This document shows, one piece after another, positions 7,140-13,817 of a stretch of 14,579 nucleotides of DNA (within the stretch, counting starts at the first letter, position 1; each line of letters starts with the position of its first letter). The DNA lies in the NCBI GenBank assembly GCA_029555925.1, contig JAKPQU010000227.1:1-14579 (forward strand), written 5' to 3'. This DNA is from Bacillota bacterium (GTDB lineage Bacteria; Eremiobacterota; SpSt-956; JAKJGF01). A program made the translations under genes and the position numbers. The notes below the pieces were generated by a model that worked only from the letters and a program-made list of their open reading frames with translations, was not told the DNA's origin and did no database searches.

Positions 7140-8483
7140 TTAAAGTCTATCGATTATGGCTTTACCGAAACCTGAACAGGATAATTCATGAACATCTGTT
7201 CTGCCGTCTCTTTCCATCAAACGGGCAAGATCATAGGTTACATGAGCATCAAGTATAGATTTTTTCATAGCATTCACTATAAGCTGACTTGCTTCCTGCC
7301 ATCCAAGATAATCAAGCATCATAACAGCAGAAAGTATTAAAGAACCGGGATTGACTTTATCAAGCCCCGTGTATTTCGGAGCCGTTCCATGAGTTGCTTC
7401 AAACAAAGCATATTCATCGCCTATATTTGCTCCTGGACCGAGACCGAGACCTCCCACAAGGGCTATAGCTGCATCGGAAAGATAATCGCCGTTCAAATTC
7501 GGAAGAGCAAGAACACTGTATTCATCAGGTCGTGTCTGTATCTGCTGGAATATAGAATCTGCAATACGATCCTTTATCAAAACCTTTCCTTCCGGCATTT
7601 TACCATCATATTTACTCCATAATTCCTTTTCCGGGACAGTAATATGACCGAACTCTTCTTTTGCCACTTCATAACCCCATTTACAGAAAGAACCTTCCGT
7701 AAACTTCATAATATTTCCTTTATGAACGATTGTAACAGAAGGAAGTTTCTGGCTTATAGCCCATTGAATGGCACTTCTTATAAGTCTTTTGCTACCGAAT
7801 TCGGAAATAGGTTTTACCCCTATACCACTGTCTTCCCTTATGGCTTTACCGGTTTTTTCTTTTATCAGCTCTATAATGGCTCTGGCAACTTCAGAACCTT
7901 TTTCGAAATCATGACCTGCATAAACATCTTCCGTATTTTCTCTGAATATAACAAAATTTACCTTATCTGCATATTTATTTGGTGCAGGCACACCGGAAAA
8001 ATATTGAACAGGTCTTACACAGGCAAAGAGATCCATAGATTGACGAAATCTTACATTTACGGAACGAAATCTCGGAGCAACACCATCAGGTTTATGACAT
8101 TCCTCACATTCTCCTCCTGTATACTGTTGATGTGAACAGTAAAGACATACATGAGTCTCTTCTCCTACAGGTGTCGTAAATGGGCCTTTAATGGCTACTT
8201 TTAAATATTTTATTGCCTCTATTGCTTCGTCAGGTAATACTTCACCGTATTTGAGAAAACCTTCCAGGCCGGCATATATGGGACACCATGCTATGGATTT
8301 TTTTCCTCCATAGGCTTTATTGACAGCAGCTTCCACCACTGACTGCATGACAGGGGTAATATCAATACCGGTACCATCACCGCGGAGAAGGCCTATAACA
8401 GGTCTGTCTCCTACTACTCTTTTTCCATCCTTAATTTGGATTAAATCTCCCTCAGGAACTTTAACATGTTTGAATTGAGTCAT
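7140..8483 (-). CDS. icd: NADP-dependent isocitrate dehydrogenase with a Cys4 insertion
   Basis: The 447-residue enzyme should oxidise isocitrate to 2-oxoglutarate in the cytoplasm, making NADPH. It aligns by eye along its length with the E. coli type. Substrate residues are recognisable as S141, N143, R147, R157, R181, Y188 and K255, metal-site aspartates as D333 and D337 in NLNGDYLSD. The cofactor segment HGTAPKYTGLDKV (365-377), with K370, Y371, V377 and later Y417 and R421, is the NADP-type signature. Between the PFTTPVG strand and FRSVNVRFRQ lies an extra segment of about 29 residues with C113-x2-C116-x9-C126-x2-C129-H130, a likely zinc knuckle beside the active-site serine loop. The ATG at 8483 lacks an obvious Shine-Dalgarno sequence. 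A good promoter lies about 150 nt upstream, and the leader is full of palindromes. Confidence 0.92.
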   Translation of the reverse strand: MTQFKHVKVPEGDLIQIKDGKRVVGDRPVIGLLRGDGTGIDITPVMQSVVEAAVNKAYGGKKSIAWCPIYAGLEGFLKYGEVLPDEAIEAIKYLKVAIKGPFTTPVGEETHVCLYCSHQQYTGGECEECHKPDGVAPRFRSVNVRFRQSMDLFACVRPVQYFSGVPAPNKYADKVNFVIFRENTEDVYAGHDFEKGSEVARAIIELIKEKTGKAIREDSGIGVKPISEFGSKRLIRSAIQWAISQKLPSVTIVHKGNIMKFTEGSFCKWGYEVAKEEFGHITVPEKELWSKYDGKMPEGKVLIKDRIADSIFQQIQTRPDEYSVLALPNLNGDYLSDAAIALVGGLGLGPGANIGDEYALFEATHGTAPKYTGLDKVNPGSLILSAVMMLDYLGWQEASQLIVNAMKKSILDAHVTYDLARLMERDGRTDVHELSCSGFGKAIIDRL

Positions 8484-8498
8484 TGATTTAATACGGCA

Positions 8499-8604
8499 TC
8501 TGAATTCAGAAGATTCTTAACAGGTTACGCTTACACGTAACAGGAGGAATAATCTGCCAAAGATTATTATACAGAGTTCTGACAGATTATCCTGAATATT
8601 CAGG
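8499..8604 (-). promoter_or_regulatory. Palindrome-rich 5' leader of icd
   Basis: Between the candidate icd promoter and the ATG are four inverted repeats. They are TCTGAATTCAGA (8499-8510, perfect), GTTACG-6nt-CGTAAC (8524-8541), AATAATCT-5nt-AGATTATT (8548-8568) and CCTGAATATTCAGG (8591-8604, perfect). They could be successive RNA hairpins or operators. I do not recognise a known riboswitch. Confidence 0.5.
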
Positions 8605-8642
8605 GAAAACCGCACTCCTTTCTGAAAAATATATTGACGGTT

Positions 8643-8671
8643 ATTTTAACTGAAAAAATTCTAATAGTCAA
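8643..8671 (-). promoter_or_regulatory. Candidate sigma70-type promoter for icd
   Basis: On the minus strand TTGACT (8666-8671) is followed after exactly 17 nt by TAAAAT (8643-8648). Transcription would start near 8636, giving an icd leader of about 150 nt. Confidence 0.6.
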
Positions 8672-8988
8672 TTGTTAATGATAGCCTTTTTTACAACAGG
8701 TAGATTCACTTTTAGTAGAAATGGTAATTAATTTAATAAATCTATAAGTCGTGAATAGTGAGTAGTGTGAATAGTTAATGGTAAGAATATTTTATTCTAT
8801 TCACCTTTCATTTTAACGCAATTGCCACGTATGTCTTTCTAAAAAATAATATCGGCAGGATAAGGAAATAAATAATAGAATTTAATTATTAATATCTATT
8901 ACTGTAACAGGTAAAAGGGTATCCATAAAAAGCTTCTGACTGGTAGGCTCTGGAGAAGAAAAATTCGTTCGAGTCTGTTTTTACACTA
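8672..8988. other. AT-rich non-coding stretch between icd and rex promoters
   Basis: No credible reading frame occurs here on either strand. The only structured element I can support is the repeat at 8750-8804. A TTGCCA (8822-8827) 17 nt before AATAAT (8845-8850) could be a + strand promoter, but it leads to no gene before rex; a small RNA cannot be ruled out. The short AATAAT/ATTATT dyad at 8871-8890 is weak in such AT-rich DNA. Confidence 0.5.
8750..8804. repeat. Diverged heptamer element with inverted ends
   Basis: CGTGAAT, AGTGAGT and an AGTGTGAATAG segment (8750-8774) face the inverted end CTATTCAC (8797-8804), which pairs with GTGAATAG at 8767-8774. A nested AGAATA/TATTCT pair (8784-8789 with 8793-8798) is an alternative fold. 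Its inward-facing layout matches the other repeat elements but the heptamers are more diverged. Confidence 0.55.
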
Positions 8989-9010
8989 TAATGTGAGATA
9001 AATCACATTA
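8989..9010. promoter_or_regulatory. Perfect dyad, Rex- or CRP/FNR-type operator
   Basis: Arms TAATGTGA (8989-8996) and TCACATTA (9003-9010) are exact reverse complements around a 6-nt spacer. The inner TGTGA-N6-TCACA matches both the known Rex operator geometry and the CRP/FNR family consensus. It lies about 90 nt upstream of the rex -35 element. Next to rex, Rex is the simpler guess. Confidence 0.6.
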
Positions 9011-9040
9011 AAATTATTTATTTGAACAAGAAAATAATAC

Positions 9041-9056
9041 TGTAAGTAAAATTACA
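9041..9056. promoter_or_regulatory. Second dyad, TGTAA-N6-TTACA
   Basis: TGTAA (9041-9045) and TTACA (9052-9056) have the same 6-nt spacing as the perfect dyad upstream. It is a weaker, AT-rich candidate and is only persuasive as part of the cluster. Confidence 0.35.
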
Positions 9057-9074
9057 TTTCATCATGCAATTTTA

Positions 9075-9090
9075 TGTGATTTCGCGAACA
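9075..9090. promoter_or_regulatory. Third, imperfect Rex-like site next to the rex -35
   Basis: TGTGA (9075-9079) is followed after 6 nt by GAACA (9086-9090); the centre contains the palindrome TTCGCGAA (9081-9088). It ends 7 nt before the -35 hexamer, where a repressor could block RNA polymerase. The right half-site matches the consensus only partly. Confidence 0.35.
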
Positions 9091-9097
9091 AAATATC

Positions 9098-9125
9098 TTG
9101 ACAAAAAACAGGATTATGTTATTAT
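9098..9125 (+). promoter_or_regulatory. Sigma70-type promoter of the rex-hydrogenase operon
   Basis: A consensus TTGACA (9098-9103) is followed after 16 nt by TATTAT (9120-9125). Transcription would begin near 9132, about 26 nt before the rex ATG. A TATAAT at 9134-9139 is also present but has no matching -35. Confidence 0.65.
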
Positions 9126-9157
9126 AAACAGGATATAATGTGAAGCAGGAGAATATT

Positions 9158-9805
9158 ATGGTTACCAATAAAAATTGCATTGTAAGGTTATCAAGATATA
9201 GAAATGTACTTTACAGATTGAAGTCCATGGGGCTTATAAGGGTTATTTCGAACAATCTGGCAGATGCCACAGGAGTAACAGCTCTTCAGGTCAGAAAAGA
9301 TTTTTCACTGTCACGTATTACGGGGAATAAAAAAGGTGGTTATCAAATAGATGAACTCATTGAAAAATTAAATCATATACTCGGGAAAAATGAAGTTAAA
9401 CATGTTATACTGGCAGGAGTCGGGAAAATAGGAAAGGCCCTGGTCCAGTATAATGGTTTCGAAGAAGAAGGTATAAAGATAGTAGCCTCTTTCGATATAG
9501 ATCCGCAGAAATATGATGAAGAAACACATGTGCCGGTTTTACCTCTTGAAAAAATGAAAGATTATATAAAAAAGAATAATATAAAAATAGGTATTATTAC
9601 CGTACCTGACACATCTGCACAGCAGGTTTTCAATCTCATGGCGGGCGCCGGCATAAAAGGTGTATTAAATTTTGCACCCATAAGACTGAGAAGTACACCT
9701 GATATAATAATAAACAATGTCAATGTTGTAATGGAACTTGAGAACCTTATATATTTTGTCAATGCAGGAGAAAAAACAGGGGGAAAAATCTGTGAATACG
9801 ATTAA
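9158..9805 (+). CDS. rex: Redox-sensing transcriptional repressor Rex
   Basis: The 215-residue protein should bind DNA when NADH is low and release it as NADH rises, controlling fermentative and hydrogen-metabolism genes. The N-terminal winged helix ends with the family motif GVTALQVRKDFS (39-50). The Rossmann NAD(H) domain carries GVGKIG (87-92) and FDIDP (112-116), and FAPIRL (172-177) and the C-terminal helix are typical. Length agrees with the family (about 205-225). I choose ATG 9158 because AGGAG (9147-9151) lies 6 nt before it; a GTG at 9140 in frame would precede this site. The histidine kinase gene overlaps its 3' end by 14 nt. Dyads upstream suggest autoregulation and hence NADH control of the whole operon. 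Confidence 0.93.
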   Translation: MVTNKNCIVRLSRYRNVLYRLKSMGLIRVISNNLADATGVTALQVRKDFSLSRITGNKKGGYQIDELIEKLNHILGKNEVKHVILAGVGKIGKALVQYNGFEEEGIKIVASFDIDPQKYDEETHVPVLPLEKMKDYIKKNNIKIGIITVPDTSAQQVFNLMAGAGIKGVLNFAPIRLRSTPDIIINNVNVVMELENLIYFVNAGEKTGGKICEYD

Positions 9806-11627
9806 ATCCAGATTATTATTATCCTTTCTCTCTATTATACTTGTACTGGGTATATCAAAATCTGTAATGGTTTACTATATAGTAGAAAAAGACATTATAG
9901 AAAGAGCCCAGAAGGAAGTAAAGATAAGGCTCAATACAGTGAGAGCTGTATATATAAGGGATCTTGATACATACAGAACAGAATTCACTCTCATTTCAGA
10001 AAAAGATAATCCTGACACAATTAAAGGGAAACTTGAACTGGATTACCTGTATATAGTTAAACCCGATGAACATAATATAAGAAGTGATATTGCCAGTGAA
10101 GCATTAAGGCAGAACAGAGGGCTGGGAGGTATAAGAATTATATCCAAAGAAGAACTCCTTGAAATGCACGATGGTCTTTACGACAGGATAAAAATAGAAG
10201 TAAAAGAGACCGAACAGGCGAGACCGACCACGTTAAAAGTTCTGGAAAATGCCATGGCAGTGGAATATGCTCTGCCTGTAACCGAACGTTCCGGAAAAAC
10301 GAAATATATTATCTACGGAGGAAGAATTATTAACAATAACAACGGTATAGTTGACAGAGCAAGGAATCTGGTCTTTGAAAAAGAATTCTATAATGAAAAA
10401 CCTACGGGAACTGTAACTATATTTCAGGATGATATAAGGATTGCAACAAATGTTCTGGACAAAGAAGGAAACAGAGCTATAGGTACAAGGGTTTCGGAAG
10501 CAGTTTACAAAAAGGTTGTAGAAGAAGGCAATACATGGGTTGCCAGGGCTTTTGTTGTAACAGACTGGTATCTTACTGCTTACGAACCTATAAAAGATAT
10601 AAAGGGTCATGTGATAGGCATATTGTATGTAGGAATCCTGGAAGCACCGTTCCGCGATATGTCAAGGGATATACTGTTTGGTATTATCACACTTATAGCA
10701 CTTGCGACCATGATTGCAGCAATAGTTTCCTATATACTTGCAGAAAGTATCTCAAAGCCAATCAAGGCTTTACTCAATGCAACGTCGAGATTTGCCGGAG
10801 GAGAGCTGGATTACAGGGTTAAAACAGTTACCTCCCTGGAAGAACTCACACAGCTTTACGAAGCTTTTAATAATATGGCAGAAAGGCTTGAAGGCAAAAG
10901 AAAGAAACTTGAAGAAGGAAATGAGAAACTCAAAGAATTGAACAAAAGTTATCTTGATTTAATAGGTTTTGTAGCTCATGAACTGAAAGGAATTCTGGCT
11001 TCAACCATATTAAATGCCTATACTGTAAGGGACGGATTTCTTGGACTCATCAATTTTAAACAGAGAAAAGCTCTCGATTCTATCACAAGAAATCTTGATT
11101 ATCTCGAATCCACTGTAAAAAATTTCCTTAATTTGAGCAGAATAGAAAAAGGTGAGATTAAAATAAGCAAAATAGATTTGCTCCTTAAAGAAGATGTATT
11201 TTCTGTTTCAGTGGAAGCTTTTTCAAAACAGGCGAGTGAAAAAGGCATGGAAATTATAGATAACATAAATAAGGGTATAAAACTTAAAGGAGATGCGGAT
11301 TTACTGGCTATAGTAGCAAATAATCTCGTAGGAAATGCCATAAAATACGGCTCTAAAGACGGTAAAATTATACTCACATCTTCCATAAAAGAATCTAAAA
11401 TAGAAATAAACGTATACAATGATGGTATACCGATAAAAGAAGAGGATAAAGGAAAACTCTTCAAGAAATTCTCCCGTCTTGAATCCCAGCAAAAAAGAAA
11501 AGTAAGAGGAACAGGGCTCGGTTTATTTGTAACGAAGGACATAATTGAAAAACATGGCGGAAATATATGGGTTGAACCGGGAGAAAATGGAAATTCGTTT
11601 ATATTTACATTAGAAAGGGGATGTTAA
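9792..11627 (+). CDS. Membrane sensor histidine kinase (Cache-HAMP-HisKA-HATPase)
   Basis: The 611-residue protein has a transmembrane helix at about 7-29, an extracytoplasmic sensor region (about 35-290) with a single-Cache-type end, a second membrane helix (about 293-316), HAMP (about 317-370) and a coiled stretch. HisKA follows with H396 in VAHELKG, then an ATPase domain with the N box NNLVGNAIKYG (510-520), NDGIPI (543-548) and GTGLGL (573-578). Position H+4, usually Thr or Asn in HisKA phosphatase motifs, is Gly400. GTG 9792 is chosen because AGGGGG (9778-9783) lies 8 nt upstream; this overlaps rex by 14 nt and leaves a normal N-terminal membrane helix. Earlier in-frame starts would lie deep in rex. 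No response regulator is visible in the window. The signal sensed is unknown. Histidine kinases do occur in hydrogenase operons of anaerobes, which fits this position. Confidence 0.9.
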   Translation: MNTIKSRLLLSFLSIILVLGISKSVMVYYIVEKDIIERAQKEVKIRLNTVRAVYIRDLDTYRTEFTLISEKDNPDTIKGKLELDYLYIVKPDEHNIRSDIASEALRQNRGLGGIRIISKEELLEMHDGLYDRIKIEVKETEQARPTTLKVLENAMAVEYALPVTERSGKTKYIIYGGRIINNNNGIVDRARNLVFEKEFYNEKPTGTVTIFQDDIRIATNVLDKEGNRAIGTRVSEAVYKKVVEEGNTWVARAFVVTDWYLTAYEPIKDIKGHVIGILYVGILEAPFRDMSRDILFGIITLIALATMIAAIVSYILAESISKPIKALLNATSRFAGGELDYRVKTVTSLEELTQLYEAFNNMAERLEGKRKKLEEGNEKLKELNKSYLDLIGFVAHELKGILASTILNAYTVRDGFLGLINFKQRKALDSITRNLDYLESTVKNFLNLSRIEKGEIKISKIDLLLKEDVFSVSVEAFSKQASEKGMEIIDNINKGIKLKGDADLLAIVANNLVGNAIKYGSKDGKIILTSSIKESKIEINVYNDGIPIKEEDKGKLFKKFSRLESQQKRKVRGTGLGLFVTKDIIEKHGGNIWVEPGENGNSFIFTLERGC

Positions 11628-11630
11628 TTT

Positions 11631-11984
11631 TTGACTCCACTGGATATTATTAAAAAGAAAAGGTCCGAAGCTATAGCAAGAATTATAGCAAAGGGATATC
11701 TTTCAACGAAAAGGGTATATGTGGGAATGGCCACATGTGAAATAGCTGCCGGCTCAAAAGAAGTTATGGAGGTATTTCAGACAGCTATACAAAACGGTCT
11801 TGTAGATGTTTATCTGAGCCAGAAAGGCTGTGCGGGAAGATGTAACCTGGAACCTACCGTAGAGGTAGTGGAAGAAGGTAAAATACCCGTTAAATACGGA
11901 AATGTTACAAAAGAAATGGCAGCCGACATAATAGAAAAGCATCTTAAAAAAGGTGAAAAAATAGAAGAATGGACTATTAAATAG
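11631..11984 (+). CDS. Thioredoxin-like [2Fe-2S] ferredoxin of the hydrogenase operon
   Basis: The 117-residue protein has the core of the thioredoxin-like [2Fe-2S] ferredoxins found beside NADH-linked [FeFe] hydrogenases: VGMATCEIAAGS (31-42) and KGCAGRCNLEPTVEV (65-79), then KYGNVT (88-93). Only three cysteines are present (C36, C67, C71). The canonical family has four, so a fourth ligand would have to be something else or come from a partner. It probably passes electrons to or within the HydAB complex. The TTG start at 11631 has AAAGGGG (11614-11620) 10 nt upstream and lies 3 nt after the histidine kinase stop. hydB starts 13 nt downstream. It is too short for a full NuoE/HydC subunit (about 160 residues) and lacks that family's N-terminal helical part. 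Confidence 0.82.
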   Translation: MTPLDIIKKKRSEAIARIIAKGYLSTKRVYVGMATCEIAAGSKEVMEVFQTAIQNGLVDVYLSQKGCAGRCNLEPTVEVVEEGKIPVKYGNVTKEMAADIIEKHLKKGEKIEEWTIK

Positions 11985-11997
11985 CGAGGTATATAAT

Positions 11998-13803
11998 ATG
12001 GAAACAAATACAAAGGGAACTGTATCGGAAATTATATTATGTAAAGGCCCTACCTGTATGAAACAGGGCTCAGGCAATCTTAAAGGAGATATAGAAAAAG
12101 AACTGGCAAAACATGGACTTACGGGAAAAGTAAATATTATTATTTCTGGATGTCTTGGCATGTGTGGCAAAGGTCCTATTATGATAGTAAACCCCGGTTA
12201 CACTATTTACGGAGGGGTAACCGGTAAAGATATACCTGAAATAATAGAGGAACATATAGTTAAAAATAATCCCGTAGCAAGGCTTGCTGTAGAAGACGAC
12301 CATCTGTACAATCGTTTCTTCCGTATTTTCGGAGATGTCAATTTCTTCGGCAAACAGATGAGAGTAACACTCAGAAACTGTGGCATTATAGATCCTGAAA
12401 GTATAGAAGATTATCTTTCAGTAAAGGGTTATGAAGCAATCGCAAAAATTCTCAGTGAAATGACTCCCGGCCAGGTCGTAGAAGAAGTTAAAAAAGCAGG
12501 ACTTCGCGGCAGAGGAGGAGCAGGGTTCCCTACAGGACTCAAATGGGAACTGACAGCAAAAGAAGTAAGTGAAGAAAAATATGTCATATGTAATGCAGAT
12601 GAAGGAGATCCGGGAGCATTTATGGACAGAAGCGCCATAGAAGGAGATCCTCATACGATTCTGGAAGGCATGATTATAGGAGGATATGCCATAGGGGCAA
12701 AGAAAGGTTTCATATATATCAGGGCAGAATATCCTCTTGCCATAAAAAGACTCCAGAAAGCCATAGCAGATGCAAGAAAAGAAGGTTTCCTGGGAGAAAA
12801 TATACTGGGAAGCAATTTCTCTTTTGATATAGAAATAAGGCTCGGAGCAGGAGCGTTTGTATGCGGAGAAGAAACAGCTCTTATTCACTCCATAGAAGGT
12901 TCCCGAGGTATGCCAACACCGAAGCCTCCATTCCCTGCACAGAAAGGTCTTTTCGGTAAACCAACTGTTATTAATAATGTGGAGACATGGGCAAATATAC
13001 CTGTTATAATACTGGACGGGGCAGACTGGTACAGTTCCATAGGAACTGAAAAAAGTAAAGGAACAAAAGTCTTTGCTCTCGCAGGAATGGTAAAAAATAA
13101 TGGACTTATAGAAATTCCGATGGGTACAACCTTGAGAGAAATCATATATGACATAGGAGGAGGTCTTCCGGGCAATAAAAAGTTCAAGGCAGTTCAGATC
13201 GGAGGCCCTTCAGGCGGATGTCTCTCAGAAGATTACCTGGACACAAAGGTAGACTATGAATCACTGGTAAATGCAGGGGCAATGATGGGCTCAGGCGGTA
13301 TGATTGTTATTGATGAAACGTCGTGTATGGTAAACATTGCAAGATATTTCCTGGAATTTACTCAGGACGAATCATGCGGGAAATGTACTCCATGCAGAGA
13401 AGGCACGAAAAGAATGCTTGAAATACTCACAAGGATTACAGAAGGGAACGGTAAAGAAGGAGATATAGAGAAACTGGAAAGACTGGCAACAATAATAAAG
13501 AAGTCTTCCCTCTGCGGTCTCGGCCAGTCGGCACCCAATCCTGTATTGAGTACACTGAAAAATTTCAGAATTGAATATGAGGAACATATAAAATCCAGGA
13601 AATGCCGTGCAGGAGCCTGCAGGTCTATGATCAGCTATGAAATAAACGACTCATGCATAGGATGCGGTGCCTGTAAAAAAATCTGCCCCGTAACGGCAAT
13701 ATCCGGTTCTCCGAAGAAGAAACATATCATAGACATAGAAAAATGTATTAAATGCGGGCTATGTTTTGATACATGTAAATTCGGAGCCATAAGCAAGGTA
13801 TAA
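11998..13803 (+). CDS. hydB: NADH-binding flavoprotein subunit HydB (NuoF-like) of an [FeFe] hydrogenase
   Basis: The 601-residue subunit should oxidise or reduce NAD(H) through FMN and pass electrons along iron-sulfur clusters to HydA. Domains in order: an N-terminal thioredoxin-like [2Fe-2S] domain with C15, C20, C52 and C56; the NuoF core with the FMN/NADH motif GRGGAGFPTGLKW (171-183) and ADEGDPGAFMDR (200-211); a SLBB-like region; a [4Fe-4S] site with C460, C463, C466 and C506; and a C-terminal bacterial-type 2x[4Fe-4S] ferredoxin (C553, C556, C559, C563 and C583, C586, C589, C593). This layout is that of HydB rather than of complex I NuoF, which lacks the terminal domains. ATG 11998 is preceded by GAGGT (11986-11990) at 7 nt. 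The gene sits between the small ferredoxin and hydA in one operon. Confidence 0.93.
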   Translation: METNTKGTVSEIILCKGPTCMKQGSGNLKGDIEKELAKHGLTGKVNIIISGCLGMCGKGPIMIVNPGYTIYGGVTGKDIPEIIEEHIVKNNPVARLAVEDDHLYNRFFRIFGDVNFFGKQMRVTLRNCGIIDPESIEDYLSVKGYEAIAKILSEMTPGQVVEEVKKAGLRGRGGAGFPTGLKWELTAKEVSEEKYVICNADEGDPGAFMDRSAIEGDPHTILEGMIIGGYAIGAKKGFIYIRAEYPLAIKRLQKAIADARKEGFLGENILGSNFSFDIEIRLGAGAFVCGEETALIHSIEGSRGMPTPKPPFPAQKGLFGKPTVINNVETWANIPVIILDGADWYSSIGTEKSKGTKVFALAGMVKNNGLIEIPMGTTLREIIYDIGGGLPGNKKFKAVQIGGPSGGCLSEDYLDTKVDYESLVNAGAMMGSGGMIVIDETSCMVNIARYFLEFTQDESCGKCTPCREGTKRMLEILTRITEGNGKEGDIEKLERLATIIKKSSLCGLGQSAPNPVLSTLKNFRIEYEEHIKSRKCRAGACRSMISYEINDSCIGCGACKKICPVTAISGSPKKKHIIDIEKCIKCGLCFDTCKFGAISKV

Positions 13804-13817
13804 GGAGAGATAATCTT

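Noticed and set aside
8931..8980. tRNA-like or small RNA motif (GGTAGGCTC followed by GTTCGAGTC)
   Set aside because: The T-loop-like GTTCGAG has no matching 5-bp stem and there is no acceptor stem or cloverleaf.
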